In this document: one piece after another, positions 53,203-62,154 of the stretch
How the letters are laid out: the number at the start of each line of letters is the position of its first letter
How positions within the stretch are numbered: the first letter of the stretch is position 1
DNA from: Rhodospirillales bacterium
Lineage (GTDB): Bacteria > Pseudomonadota > Alphaproteobacteria > Reyranellales > Reyranellaceae
Length of the DNA: 64,000 bases
NCBI GenBank assembly: GCA_009377525.1
Contig: WHTW01000010.1
Span: forward strand, 1-64,000
Reading direction: 5' to 3'
Program-made: the position numbers and the translations under genes
The notes under the pieces: model-generated
The model's database searches: none
Seen by the model: the letters and a program-made list of their open reading frames with translations, nothing else
Told to the model about the DNA's origin: nothing

Positions 53203-54270
53203 ATGAGCACCCAGCGCATTTACGCCCTGCCCGTCGAGACCACCGAGTGGAAGTTCGACGGCGCCACCGAGATCCAGTTCAACTGGGAATACGACGACGG
53301 CTCGGACTCGCTGCTGGAACTCTACGACAAGGGCAAGAAGCAGCAGTGGGACGCCAGCAGCCGGCTCGACTGGTCGCTTGAGCTTGACCCGCAAAATCCG
53401 ATGCAGCTCAAAGACGAGGCGCTGTCGATCCACGACACCGACTACTGGCGCAAGATGACCGACAAGGAGAAGGCTTGGCTGCGCCGGAACCTGCAGGCCA
53501 ACCAGATCTCGCAGTTCATGCACGGCGAGCAGGGCGCCTTGATCGCCACCGCCAAGATCGTCGGCACCGTGCCCGACATGAACGCCAAGTTCTACGCCGC
53601 CACGCAGGTCATGGACGAGGCGCGCCACGTCGAGGCTTACAAGCGCCTGCTGCACGAGAAGTTCGACCTCGCCTATCCCATCAATCCGTCGCTCAAGACG
53701 CTGCTCGAACAGACGCTGACCGACCGGCGCTGGGACATGACCTATCTCGGCATGCAGGTGCTGATCGAGGGCCTGGCACTGGCCGCCTTCCAGTCGATCC
53801 GCGACAAGGCCGGCAACACGCTGGCCAGCGCGGTCAACGCCTACGTCATGCAGGACGAGGCGCGGCACGTCTCGTTCGGCCGCTTGGCGCTGCGCGAATA
53901 CTATCCGCGCCTGTCGGACGCCGAGCGCGACGAGCGCGAGCAGTTCGTGGTCGAGGCGCTCTACTTCATGCGCGACCGCTTCAACCAGTCGGAAGTGTGG
54001 GAGCGTCTCGGCCTGCCGGCCGACCTCCTTAACGAGCTCCACTACAACTCCAAGCAGATGGCGTCGTTCCGCGGCCGCCTGTTCAGCCGCGTCGTGCCCA
54101 CGGTCAAGGATATCGGTCTGTGGGGCGAGCGCGTGCAGAAGGCCTTCGCCGACATGGGCGTGATGGACTACGCCAACATCGACGTCGCCGAGCAGCTCGC
54201 CAACGACGGCAAGGTCGCCGAGGACTTCGACAAGAAGATGTTCGTCGAGAAGGCGATCGCGGCCGAATAG
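53203..54270 (+). CDS. Ferritin-like di-iron protein, paralogue 1
   Basis: A 355-residue soluble helical protein with a classic di-iron carboxylate set: Glu109 (MHGEQGAL), Glu139 and His142 (MDEARHVEAYK), Glu189 (VLIEGLAL), Glu219 and His222 (QDEARHVSFGR). This two-ExxH layout is that of ribonucleotide reductase R2-like and AurF-like oxygenases and ferritin-like proteins. A protein of equal length with the same residue numbers is encoded at 56143. A flavin/2Fe-2S reductase gene lies between them, a plausible electron donor. AGGGCCCC-type purines before the ATG give a fair ribosome-binding site. Oxygenase activity is inferred. Confidence 0.85.
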   Translation: MSTQRIYALPVETTEWKFDGATEIQFNWEYDDGSDSLLELYDKGKKQQWDASSRLDWSLELDPQNPMQLKDEALSIHDTDYWRKMTDKEKAWLRRNLQANQISQFMHGEQGALIATAKIVGTVPDMNAKFYAATQVMDEARHVEAYKRLLHEKFDLAYPINPSLKTLLEQTLTDRRWDMTYLGMQVLIEGLALAAFQSIRDKAGNTLASAVNAYVMQDEARHVSFGRLALREYYPRLSDAERDEREQFVVEALYFMRDRFNQSEVWERLGLPADLLNELHYNSKQMASFRGRLFSRVVPTVKDIGLWGERVQKAFADMGVMDYANIDVAEQLANDGKVAEDFDKKMFVEKAIAAE

Positions 54271-54282
54271 CACGCGCTCATA

Positions 54283-54353
54283 GTCTTCCGGACCGCCGGC
54301 TTCCAGCCGGCCTCATGAGCATGAGCCGGCAAGATGCCGGCGGTCCGGAAGAC
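54283..54353. repeat. Hairpin repeat B5 (uninterrupted form)
   Basis: Arms GTCTTCCGGACCGCCGGC and GCCGGCGGTCCGGAAGAC enclose a second inner GCCGGC pair and a CTCATGAGCATGAG loop. It lies between the convergent stops of the di-iron gene and the DUF1275 gene, one base from the latter. It is the intact form of the outer palindrome at 5505-5628. Confidence 0.92.
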
Positions 54354-54354
54354 G

Positions 54355-55011
54355 TCAGAGAAGCACGACGATCACCAGCAGGACGGCCGGCACCAGCAGC
54401 GGCCAGGCCACGACGTGCAGCAGCAGGCCGCCCGCGACCGCGCCCACCAGATAGCCGAGCCAGGTCAGCAGCAGCAGGCGCGGCGTGGCGACGACCGGCA
54501 ACTTCTCCGCTTCGGCCGGCCATAGATGGTCGAGCGCGGCATCGGCGGTGCGGGCGAGCGTGCTGGTCACGACCACGGTGCTGACGGAAACGCCGCCGAA
54601 CTGGGTGATGGCCGAGGCCTGCAGGCCCATCGCAAACGCCAGGACCAGGACGGCAGTCTCCTCCATGGCGATCGGCAGGAAGCCCATGGCGCCGATGATC
54701 GCCGCCTCCAGCAGGATCGGGATCATCGGCCTGCTCCACAAACGCAGAAGCAGGCGCGCCAGCATGGCGCCGATGAAGAAGGCGACCAGCGGTACGAGAT
54801 GCCGCCCGGCGTCCGGGTAGCGGCCTTCGGCGCCGGCGATGCCGGCCAGCACGGTGTTGCCGGTCATGTTGGCGGCGAACACGCCGCCCATGGTGACGTA
54901 GCCCACCGCGTCGGCGATGCCGGCGATGATGGTGAGCAGCGTCGCCTGTATCTGCGGCCGGACGATCGCTACACCACGTCGTAGGTGATCTCGACCTCGG
55001 CGCCGAAGCAA
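54355..55011 (-). CDS. DUF1275 (YoaK-type) membrane protein
   Basis: A protein of up to 218 residues with six hydrophobic helices. Its opening ATLLTIIAGIADAVGYVTMGGVFAANMTGN carries the DUF1275 signature (ADAVGY and ANMTGN). A later block reads AMGLQASAITQFGGVSVSTV. Function is unknown in all bacteria studied to my knowledge. The only in-frame start is the ATG at 55011, which makes it overlap the reductase gene by 43 bp, so translational coupling is expected. Placement with the reductase and di-iron genes may be functional. Confidence 0.82.
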   Translation of the reverse strand: MLRRRGRDHLRRGVAIVRPQIQATLLTIIAGIADAVGYVTMGGVFAANMTGNTVLAGIAGAEGRYPDAGRHLVPLVAFFIGAMLARLLLRLWSRPMIPILLEAAIIGAMGFLPIAMEETAVLVLAFAMGLQASAITQFGGVSVSTVVVTSTLARTADAALDHLWPAEAEKLPVVATPRLLLLTWLGYLVGAVAGGLLLHVVAWPLLVPAVLLVIVVLL

Positions 55012-55991
55012 TGGCCCTGGCAGGTCAGGATCCAGTTATTGGCGAGGTCGTCGGGCGTGTAGATGTCGTTCTTGGCCAGAAGCACCTTGCCCTTGATGCG
55101 CTTGGCCGCGCACGAGGCGCAGAAGCCTTCCTCGCACGACGACAACGGATTGAGCCCGGCTTCGCGCGCCGCCTCGAGGATGGTCTGGCCCTTCTTGTAG
55201 GCGACCTTGTGCGCCTTGCCTTCGAAATGAATGACGATGTGATCGGGGATGACGTCGCCCTCTTCGCTGGGCTCGATCGGGATGGCGTCGTTGCCCGAGG
55301 CCTCGAAGCGCTCGATCCGCACGCGGTCGTGGCTCATGCCGTGCTCGAACAGCGTCTCCTCGACGAGCGACATGAACGGCCCGGGTCCGCAGAGATAGGC
55401 GTCGCCCGCCTCGAAGCCCCTCGTCGCCGCCACGATCTCCTCGGGCTTGGTGATGCCCTGTTCGGCATCGAGATGATGGACGATCTCCAGCCGGCCGGGA
55501 TGGGCCTTCACCAGCGCCTCGAACTCGGCGTCGAAGATCACCGATTGCTTGTCGCGGTTGGCATAGAACAGGCGGATCTGTCGCTTGCCGGTTTTGAGTG
55601 CCGACTTGATCAGCGACATCATGGGCGTGATGCCGCTGCCGCCGCCGAACAGCAGCAGCGTGGCGTCGCTGTCGCCCAGCACGAAGCGGCCGGCCGGCGG
55701 CAGCACTTCCAGCGTGCCGCCTTCCTTCAGCGCGTCGTGGAACCAGTTGGAGCCCTTGCCGCCCGCGACACGCTTCACCGTGACCTTGGGCAGGCCGTCG
55801 GTCTCGGGCGCGCTCGACAGCGAATAGCAGCGGTTGAAGACGCCGTCGGGGTGACCCACCTTGAAGGTCAGGAACTGCCCGGCGCGATAGCGGTACTTGT
55901 CGGCAAGGTCGGCGGGGACATCTAGGACGAAGGAGCGCGCATCGGGCGTCTCTTGGATGATCTTGGCGATGCGCAGCTTGTTGTAGGACAT
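54969..55991 (-). CDS. Flavin/2Fe-2S oxidoreductase (PaaE/KshB-like reductase)
   Basis: A 340-residue electron-transfer protein. The FAD domain (about 1-105) has YRAGQFLTFKV and RCYSLSSAPE, the NAD(P) domain has LLLFGGGSGITPMMSLIKS, and the C-terminal plant-type ferredoxin has CEEGFCASCAAK with the fourth cysteine in ILTCQGHC. This order is that of PaaE and 3-ketosteroid hydroxylase reductase, which pass electrons from NAD(P)H to oxygenases. It lies between two di-iron proteins and is the natural donor candidate. It is transcribed opposite to both, with its start 152 bp from the second di-iron start. Confidence 0.92.
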   Translation of the reverse strand: MSYNKLRIAKIIQETPDARSFVLDVPADLADKYRYRAGQFLTFKVGHPDGVFNRCYSLSSAPETDGLPKVTVKRVAGGKGSNWFHDALKEGGTLEVLPPAGRFVLGDSDATLLLFGGGSGITPMMSLIKSALKTGKRQIRLFYANRDKQSVIFDAEFEALVKAHPGRLEIVHHLDAEQGITKPEEIVAATRGFEAGDAYLCGPGPFMSLVEETLFEHGMSHDRVRIERFEASGNDAIPIEPSEEGDVIPDHIVIHFEGKAHKVAYKKGQTILEAAREAGLNPLSSCEEGFCASCAAKRIKGKVLLAKNDIYTPDDLANNWILTCQGHCFGAEVEITYDVV

Positions 55992-56072
55992 TCGATAAAC
56001 CAGCGTTCAGGGCCCGTGCAATTTCCAGGGGGCGACTCTCCTAGCAGACTGTGCTAGCTTCCGCCGAGAAAA

Positions 56073-56091
56073 TGAACGGAGCGTCATATTT
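56073..56091 (+). promoter_or_regulatory. Putative operator upstream of second di-iron gene
   Basis: TGAACGGAGCGTCATATTT matches the 53145 motif at 15 of 19 positions, differing at the fourth, sixth, seventh and sixteenth bases. It lies in the divergent region between the reductase (start 55991) and the second di-iron gene (start 56143), so one factor could act on both. It ends 51 bp before the di-iron start. Confidence 0.5.
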
Positions 56092-56142
56092 GTCGCTCCG
56101 CTGTGGGATGGGACAGCGTTCAGAGCCAGGAGGCAAGAGCCA

Positions 56143-57210
56143 ATGACGACGCAGAAGATCTATCAGCTCCCGGTCGAGGTCACGAACTGGAAGTTCGACG
56201 GCGCCACCGAGATCGCCTTCAACTGGGAATACGATGCCGGTTCGTCCGACCTGCTGAACCTCTACGAGAAGGGCAAGCAGCAACAGTGGGACACCAGCAC
56301 CCGGCTCGATTGGAGCCAGGAGCTCTTCGAGGGCAACCCGATGGGCATGGATGACCAGACCATCCCGATCTACGGCTCGCCCTTCTGGGACAAGATGACC
56401 GACAAGGAGAAGGACTGGCTGCGCTTCAACCTGCAGTGCCATTCCATCTGCCAGTTCATGCACGGCGAGCAGGGCGCGCTGATCGCGACGGCCAAGATCG
56501 TCAACACCGTGCCCGACACGAATGCCAAGTTCTATGCCGCCACCCAGGTGATGGACGAGGCACGCCACGTCGAGACCTACAAGCGGCTGATCCACGAGAA
56601 GTTCAAGTCGGCCTATCCCATCACCGACTCGCTCAAGAACCTGCTCGAGCAGACGCTGTCTGACCGGCGCTGGGACATGACCTATCTCGGCATGCAGGTG
56701 CTGATCGAGGGCCTGGCGCTGGCGGCCTTCCAGCGCATCCGCGACAGCGCCAAGAACAACCTGGCCGCCGCCGTGAACGCCTACGTCATGCAGGACGAGG
56801 CGCGCCACGTCACCTTCGGCCGCATGGCGCTGCGTGAGTACTACCCGCACCTTTCCGATCACGAGCGCGCTGAGCGCGAGGAGTTCACGGTCGAGGCGCT
56901 CTACTTCATGCGCGACCGCTTCAACCAGGCCGAGGTCTGGATGCGCTCGGGCCTGCCGGTCGACAAGCTCATGGAGTATGCCTACCACTCGGGCGCCATG
57001 CAGCAGTTCCGCACGCGCCTGTTCACCCGCATCGTGCCGATCCTCAAGGAGATCGGCCTGTTCGGGCCCAAGGTGCAGAAGGCGCTAGGCGACATGGGCG
57101 TGATGGGCTACGCCGAGATCGACGTCGAGCAGCTGATCGCCAACGACCTCAAGGTCGCCGACGACTTCGACGCCAAGAAGTTCGTCAAGGAAGCGATCGC
57201 GGCGGAATAG
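56143..57210 (+). CDS. Ferritin-like di-iron protein, paralogue 2
   Basis: A 355-residue protein that aligns without gaps to the one at 53203. The ligand set has the same numbering: Glu109, Glu139, His142, Glu189, Glu219, His222. Differences cluster in residues 60-104 (for example LFEGNPMGMDDQ against LDPQNPMQLKDE, and QCHSICQFMHGE against QANQISQFMHGE), near the first helix of the iron site, so the two may differ in substrate. CCAGGAGG lies upstream of the ATG. A clear intrinsic terminator follows. A heterodimer with paralogue 1 is possible. Confidence 0.86.
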   Translation: MTTQKIYQLPVEVTNWKFDGATEIAFNWEYDAGSSDLLNLYEKGKQQQWDTSTRLDWSQELFEGNPMGMDDQTIPIYGSPFWDKMTDKEKDWLRFNLQCHSICQFMHGEQGALIATAKIVNTVPDTNAKFYAATQVMDEARHVETYKRLIHEKFKSAYPITDSLKNLLEQTLSDRRWDMTYLGMQVLIEGLALAAFQRIRDSAKNNLAAAVNAYVMQDEARHVTFGRMALREYYPHLSDHERAEREEFTVEALYFMRDRFNQAEVWMRSGLPVDKLMEYAYHSGAMQQFRTRLFTRIVPILKEIGLFGPKVQKALGDMGVMGYAEIDVEQLIANDLKVADDFDAKKFVKEAIAAE

Positions 57211-57231
57211 CCGGGATCGGACGACCGAATC

Positions 57232-57257
57232 AAAAAGGGGGCCGCGAGGCCCCTTTT
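57232..57257 (+). terminator. Rho-independent terminator after di-iron paralogue 2
   Basis: A stem AAAAGGGGGCC / GGCCCCTTTT with a GCGA loop is followed by further T-rich bases (TTTTCATT). It begins 22 bp after the stop codon. The A-tract and T-tract on both sides of the GC stem make it potentially bidirectional, also ending the minus-strand transcript of the 57325 gene. Confidence 0.85.
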
Positions 57258-57324
57258 CATTCGGCACATGGCCTCGGTGCGTCTGAGGATCTGGTCATTC
57301 GACTGATCGAGGACGTCCTGCCCT

Positions 57325-57651
57325 TCAGGAGGCGCTCTCATTCTTGTCAACGATCACTAGCATGTTGTCTCTCATGTCAACGAACTTTTGACCGTCCGTT
57401 CCGAGCATGTCGTCAGGTACGTCTTGAAAGATCTCAACGTCTCGTCCGTCGCATTCCATGACACGCGAACGCTCAACGACATCACGTTTTCCAAAAGCCA
57501 GCGTGAGTTGTGGAACAAAATGAGGATTTGAGGTGTTCCCCACCTGCCACACGATCACGGGCACATATCCAGGTCCTTGTTCCGTTTCGAACCACTTCGC
57601 GTATTGCTCGACAAGGCTTTCCGCGCGGGCCGTGATCGTCACCTTCTTCAT
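57325..57651 (-). CDS. Hypothetical protein, 108 residues
   Basis: I do not recognise this protein. It starts MKKVTITARAESLVEQYAKW and is acidic overall, with the C-terminal half rich in Asp. No signal peptide, membrane helix or metal motif is visible. Predicted order is alpha-beta, with a strand-like PVIVWQVGNTS and LTLAFGKRDVV. AGAGGG before the ATG supports translation. Codon use looks less GC-biased than its neighbours, so acquisition by transfer is possible. It lies between the terminator of the di-iron gene and the large frameshifted hydrolase. Confidence 0.55.
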   Translation of the reverse strand: MKKVTITARAESLVEQYAKWFETEQGPGYVPVIVWQVGNTSNPHFVPQLTLAFGKRDVVERSRVMECDGRDVEIFQDVPDDMLGTDGQKFVDMRDNMLVIVDKNESAS

Positions 57652-57798
57652 GCAGCCCTCTCACTCGACGCCGGAAATCTCCGCGCCGATCGCTGGCGTG
57701 AGCTTGCGGATAGCGATGGTTTCGTAGGCGATGGCGCGATGATCCACGGTTCACCGTGCCTTGCCAAGTCGCGGCGCAACCGCAAAAGCACGTTCCGT

Positions 57799-59675
57799 CT
57801 AGCTGGACACGCCTGTCATGTGTTCCTTCGGCTGGACCGGCAGTGGCTGGAAAAGCCACCGGATGGCCCCCAGGGCGACGATCAATATGAGGGTCAGCGA
57901 CAGCAAGCCGATGGCCGTGCGGGCAGCACCTGGATGGTTCAGCAACTGCACCACGTATTGGACCGGGGCTATGGCGGCCAGTTCTCCTGCGAGCCACCTG
58001 CCGGTGCTGACGAAACAAGCCTTGACGTGTCCGAGGGCGGCCCCGATCCACGGCGAGGTCTTCCAGAGCAATGCACCGGCGACACCGATCGTCAGCCATC
58101 GCAGCCATCGCGGCGTGTCGCCATCATGTTTCCGGTTCACCAACCAGCCGATCAGGTTCAACACGGCGGCAACGGCGATGACGGAGACCGCGGTGACAGG
58201 CCATTCGCCCCGTCGTAGCCACGCAAGCCACTTGTGCGGAAGAATATACCAGAGCAGGGCGGCCGTACCGAGCCAGACGGCAAGACCGATGAGAAGAACT
58301 TCCGCCACGCGCAGCGCCGCGCGGGGCCATACTGCCGGCGCCGCGCTTTGAAGGCCGTCAGCATCGAAGCTGTCGTTGATCAGCCATGACGAGACCTTGG
58401 ACACCAACAGGTGCCTGGGGCGTTCGAAGCCCGGCGATGGCCGCTTGAGGTAGCCGAGATGGCTCAACAGCCATATCGGCCCCGCCTTGTACGCGATGCT
58501 CTTCTTGATCTTCGCCGCACTCCTGTGGTCGACAGTTTCCGGCGCATTGATGTTCTGGTCTGTGCCATCCCATCGGCCTCGCGTGCCGAGGAACGCGAGC
58601 AGCGGACCGGATACCGGATCGGTCGGCTCGTGGACGTTGAACCATTCGAATTTTTCCGGGAACACGTATTCGTCCCGATTTGCCGGGACGATCACCGGCC
58701 AGATCGCTCGGAATTTGCCGATGGCAGACCCGTAGGTCAGCAGGCCGCGCAGCCTGCCGAACAGCACCCGGCGGTCGATGCCGTCGGTCGGTTTGAGCCA
58801 CACCGGCCGACGCGGCAGCATGACGTCGATCACGGGCTCCACGATCGAGTGAATCCGCTCGCCACCCGCCGTCCTGAAGGCTTTCACCTGCTGCCATCGT
58901 GTCGGGCCGAGATAGTTCGGCAGTGCGGCTTCGGTTTCCATCAGGCCGTTGTAGGCGACGACGCTGCCCAGGCTGTGGGCAAGGATGAACCACTGATCGT
59001 ACTCGCGCATGGCGAACTCGACCAAGGCGTCGACCATGCGGGCGCGAATTGCGACGCGCGGCGGCTCGCCCAGTTCCGAGACGATCGGGTTTTGATCCCG
59101 CGCCGGTTGGCTGTACAGCATGACATCGCCCACGTAGGCGGTCAGCAGGTCGGAAATCGGCACCCGCGGCAGTTTCAGGCGGTCCAGGATCACATTGAGC
59201 AGACCGACCGTCGCCGCACCCAGGAGGAAGAGGGCTCCATAGAAGCCAAGCACGAACCGCCCCAGGTACTTGAAGCGGCCGTCTCTCGGCACGTACATGT
59301 CCTTGAAGCCGACGAGCTTGGTATGCTCGCGTCCGGCAACCGTCCACATCGACAGCGCCCAAAACCAGAACTTGACCTGTCGCGGCAGCGTCGCTTCCTC
59401 GCCGAGGTCCGCCCAATAGACCTCGTTGAATTCGATGCGAAGTTCGCGCGCCGGGGTGCTTGCGGTGGTGACGTCCACGCGGACAATGTTCTTGGCAAAA
59501 TCGGCGTTGAACCTGTCGGGCACCTCTCCGGGATGGATGGCTCGGTGGGGACCGATATCGCCGCAACCTCTTCGCCTAGCGCGGCGACGATGTTGCGGGC
59601 TTCACCGACGAGATGCTGGTTCGGCAGCTGCATGCCGATGCCGTGCACCAGCAGAACTCCGATTCGATCTGCCAT
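57799..59675 (-). CDS. Large membrane-anchored alpha/beta hydrolase-like protein with a frameshift
   Basis: The first part (59675 to about 59526) reads MADRIGVLLVHGIGMQLPNQH, the oxyanion motif of a lipase-like hydrolase. Homology then moves to another frame that starts near 59523 and runs 574 residues. That part contains FILAHSLGSVVAYNGL, the nucleophile elbow, and at its end (about residues 405-560) four to five hydrophobic helices. One missing base near 59525 would join the frames. GGGGGAG five bases before 59675 marks the true start. Either the gene is broken and the GTG at 59523 gives a shortened product without the VHGIG motif, or the assembly has an indel. Confidence 0.65.
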
Positions 59676-59771
59676 GGTAACTCCCCCGATGGACCTGGCG
59701 GAGGGCACAATGCCGGACGAATCGGAATCAGGCAATCCTGATGATTGAAAGACTTTCCATTCCTGCTACGA

Positions 59772-60428
59772 TCAGTGGCAGTTGGTGATCCTGGGCGGCG
59801 CACCGATCACCGCGGCCACCTTGGAGATGTCGAGGCAGCGGTTGCCGATCCAGGCCTTGTCCTGCACGAAAATGGCGAACTTGGCGAAAGTGTCGGCCTG
59901 CTCCTGTGGCGTCGGCCGCGCCTGCGCCAGCAGCCAGTAGAGGGCATAGAGATTGCTGGTGGCGAAATCCGCCGCCGCCACGTCGAGATCCTTGTTCCAC
60001 ATCGCGGCGTTCTTGGCCGCGGCGCCCGTCGGATCGGGCAGCGCCGCCAGCCAGGCGTCGGCGTTGGAGGCGACGCCGTAGGGGCCCCCATTCTGCGCCT
60101 TCAGGTTCTTCACCTGCTCGGCCATGGCGACGTAGCCCTTGCCCTCGATGGTGTTGCCGGCGCAGCCACTGCGGCACAGCGCCACGAAGGTCAGGTACTC
60201 GGCCAGGGTGATCTCGATATTGCCGTTGTTGTGCTTGCGCCAGGCGCGCGCCATGTGCCAGCCCTGAGTCAGTTTGCTGCCGGTCCAGGGCTTGGCGCCA
60301 AGCGGCGTGTCGCGTTCCAGGTCGCCGATCACCGCCTGCGCGGCGGCCTGCCATTCGGCCGGAATCTGCGCGAACACCCGGCCGGTGGCAGCGAAGGTGA
60401 TCAGCACGAACATGGTCAGGATTTTCAT
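59772..60428 (-). CDS. Secreted hypothetical protein, 218 residues
   Basis: I do not recognise the family. A signal peptide (KILTMFVLITFAATGRVFAQ) is followed by a mostly helical mature part with four cysteines, in LCRSGCAGNTIEG, NRCLDISK and RITNCH, so two disulfides are possible. It is likely periplasmic. GAGGGGG four bases before the ATG fixes the start and overlaps the stop of the upstream 60438 gene, so the two are translated in sequence. No enzyme motif can be named. Confidence 0.65.
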   Translation of the reverse strand: MKILTMFVLITFAATGRVFAQIPAEWQAAAQAVIGDLERDTPLGAKPWTGSKLTQGWHMARAWRKHNNGNIEITLAEYLTFVALCRSGCAGNTIEGKGYVAMAEQVKNLKAQNGGPYGVASNADAWLAALPDPTGAAAKNAAMWNKDLDVAAADFATSNLYALYWLLAQARPTPQEQADTFAKFAIFVQDKAWIGNRCLDISKVAAVIGAPPRITNCH

Positions 60429-60437
60429 GAAGCCCCC

Positions 60438-61103
60438 TCAGTAACGACGCGCCCGTTTTCGGTCGGCGCTGTCGTATTGCACCAGGTCGTCCGCGCGCAG
60501 CTCGGTGGCGTCGCGCGGCCTCAGGTTGCGCGCCTGCACGGGCGTGATCAACCGGTGATGCGGCGTGTCCTCGAGCGAAGCGCCGACGTCCCAGCAATCC
60601 TCTTCGTTTGTCACCCAGTCCTCGACGGCGAATTGGCGTAGGTCGATGGGCTGCGAATAGGTCCGCAACGTCTTGCGATGCTTGTTGCTGTACTCGTGGA
60701 AGTACGACATCGCGAGCTCGCGCGGGGAGCGATAGACCGGGTCGCGCCAGCGCAGCCAGACGTGGTTGCTCTTGGAAATGGCGCCCCAGCAGCCATTGCG
60801 CCGGAAGAGGGCGATGACGTGGTCCGAATCGCCCTTGGCGACGAGGTCCATGAGCAATGGCGGATCGCCGTGCAGCCACAGCGCGCAGGCCGCCGTGAAG
60901 GCCGCCTCGATGCAATGGGCGCAGCCGTGCCGCAGCACGCCGCGCACCGAACGCAACGTGTCGCCTTCCTCCTCGAAGTTGGCGCCGAGGCCGATCACGA
61001 ACTCCTGGATGCGCCAGGGCGTCGTCAGGGGACGCAGGATACGTCCTTCCTCGACGGTGAGACCGAAATCGGCGGCTGTGGGACGGCGCTTGCGGACCAG
61101 CAT
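60438..61103 (-). CDS. Hypothetical protein, possibly transglutaminase-like
   Basis: About 221 residues. The segment [13 protein letters not shown] followed by [23 protein letters not shown] has cysteine, histidine and aspartate placed somewhat like a transglutaminase-type Cys-His-Asp site, and I have a vague recognition of the family under that label. No signal peptide. The start at 61103 was chosen because the frame further upstream runs through the tRNA gene and repeat A3 and has no homology. It is cotranscribed with the secreted protein at 59772. The function is a guess from motif order only. Confidence 0.6.
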   Translation of the reverse strand: MLVRKRRPTAADFGLTVEEGRILRPLTTPWRIQEFVIGLGANFEEEGDTLRSVRGVLRHGCAHCIEAAFTAACALWLHGDPPLLMDLVAKGDSDHVIALFRRNGCWGAISKSNHVWLRWRDPVYRSPRELAMSYFHEYSNKHRKTLRTYSQPIDLRQFAVEDWVTNEEDCWDVGASLEDTPHHRLITPVQARNLRPRDATELRADDLVQYDSADRKRARRY

Positions 61104-61174
61104 GGCCCGCGAGTGTGGGGGACCTTTGGGGCCCCGAACAGTTCCCTCGGCCCGCGGCCTCGGGATAAACCGGT

Positions 61175-61250
61175 TGGTGGAGCTGAGGGGGATCGAACCC
61201 CTGACCTCCTCATTGCGAACGAGGCGCTCTCCCAGCTGAGCTACAGCCCC
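61175..61250 (-). tRNA. tRNA-Ala, anticodon CGC
   Basis: A complete 76-nt tRNA with encoded CCA. The acceptor stem GGGGCTG pairs with CAGCTCC and contains the G3:U70 pair (61248 and 61181), the identity mark of alanine tRNAs. The anticodon loop is TTCGCAA with CGC at 61217-61215, reading GCG codons. The D arm (GCTCAGCTGGGAGAGC) and T arm (AGGGGTTCGATCCCCC) are normal. The gene lies upstream of the 61103 gene and downstream of repeat A3. Confidence 0.96.
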
Positions 61251-61336
61251 CATCAACCGAACCTGGGCAAGCAAAAAGGCCCAGGGAAGGCGCGGATAAT
61301 GCTTGGCGGGTCCCCTGTCAAGCAAACCGGCCCAAA

Positions 61337-61456
61337 GCACATTCCGTCCGGCTGGAATCAGCCGGACGGAATGTGCCTGTGAACGAGGCGCCTGGAACAA
61401 CGCGTTTCCAATCAGCTGGAACCGCAAGCGGTTCCAGCTGATTGGAAGCCGCTCTA
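61337..61456. repeat. Double-hairpin repeat element, copy A3
   Basis: Hairpin 2 (61337-61376) has arms GCACATTCCGTCCGGCTG, and hairpin 1 (about 61404-61449) has arms TTCCAATCAGCTGGAACCGC and its complement. The right end is GCTCTAG as in A2, but the left end lacks the CTAG. It sits between the tRNA-Ala gene and ridA and probably contains parts of both leaders. Confidence 0.9.
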
Positions 61457-61507
61457 GTGTTAGCGTTCCCGTCAATTCTTGGCCTCATTCAAAACGGAGC
61501 TTTGGAA

Positions 61508-61903
61508 GTGCCCACAAGCAGCAAGAAGGTTGTCCAGTCCGACGCCGCCCCCAAGGCGCTCGGCCCCTATTCGCAGGCCATCGTCGCCAACGGCCTGGTG
61601 TTCTGCGCCGGCCAGATCCCGCTCGATCCCAAGACCGGCGATCTCGTGCCGGGCGGCATCGCCGAGCAGACGCACCAGGTGCTGAAAAACCTGCGCGCCG
61701 TCCTGCAAGCGGCGGGCAGCGATCTCGACCGCGCGGTCAAGACCACGGTGTTCCTGAAGAGCATGGACAGCTTCGTGGCCATGAACGAGGTCTATGGCCG
61801 GCCGGAGTATTTCGGCGCAGGTGCGCCGGCGCGCTCGACCGTCGAGGTGGCGCGCCTGCCACGCGACGTGCTGGTCGAGATCGAAGTCACCGCGCTCGCC
61901 TGA
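61508..61903 (+). CDS. RidA-family enamine/imine deaminase
   Basis: A 131-residue RidA/YjgF protein. KALGPYSQAIVANGLVFCAGQ near the start and ARSTVEVARLPRDVLVEIEVTAL near the end are the family signatures; the arginine in PARSTVEV anchors the carboxylate of the imine substrate. It deaminates reactive 2-aminoacrylate made by PLP enzymes such as the dehydratase at 40451. The start is a GTG at 61508, with GGAG eight or so bases upstream. The longer frame upstream is repeat A3 sequence. Trimeric, cytosolic. Confidence 0.9.
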   Translation: MPTSSKKVVQSDAAPKALGPYSQAIVANGLVFCAGQIPLDPKTGDLVPGGIAEQTHQVLKNLRAVLQAAGSDLDRAVKTTVFLKSMDSFVAMNEVYGRPEYFGAGAPARSTVEVARLPRDVLVEIEVTALA

Positions 61904-61913
61904 GCTTTTGCCC

Positions 61914-62153
61914 GTGGACCCGATCGCCTGGCTGCTCGGCCTCGGCTCGCTGCTGATGTTCGGCATTGTCGTCGTGCATCTGCTGACGGCGCTGGTGCTG
62001 ATCATCCCGACCTGGCGCATCTGCATGCGGGCCGGCTTCTCGGGTGCGCTGTCGCTGTTCCATCTCGTGCCGTTGATCGGCCCCTTCATCGTCATGGCCG
62101 TGCTGGCCTTCAGCGACTGGCCCGGCGGCGAAGCCTCGCCGGGAAAGCGCTGA
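61914..62153 (+). CDS. Small two-helix membrane protein
   Basis: A 79-residue protein from a GTG at 61914. It has two hydrophobic helices, WLLGLGSLLMFGIVVVHLLT and SLFHLVPLIGPFIVMAVLAF, and a short basic loop IPTWRICMRAG between them. It overlaps nothing and starts 10 bp after ridA; the next gene starts 2 bp later and also opens with two helices. The resemblance of the two (both have a polar loop between helices, and the WP near the end of helix 2) suggests an ancient duplication. Function unknown. Confidence 0.6.
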   Translation: MDPIAWLLGLGSLLMFGIVVVHLLTALVLIIPTWRICMRAGFSGALSLFHLVPLIGPFIVMAVLAFSDWPGGEASPGKR

Positions 62154-62154
62154 C

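Noticed and set aside
61175-61456. tRNA-Ala plus repeat A3 as an integration site of a genomic island
   Set aside because: No integrase gene, no direct repeat of the tRNA 3' end and ordinary genes on both sides. The repeat has copies far from tRNA genes.
61442-61507. N-terminal extension of RidA beginning MEAALVLAFPSILGL
   Set aside because: These codons are partly repeat A3 sequence and precede the GTG with its ribosome-binding site; RidA proteins start at the homologous position 61508.
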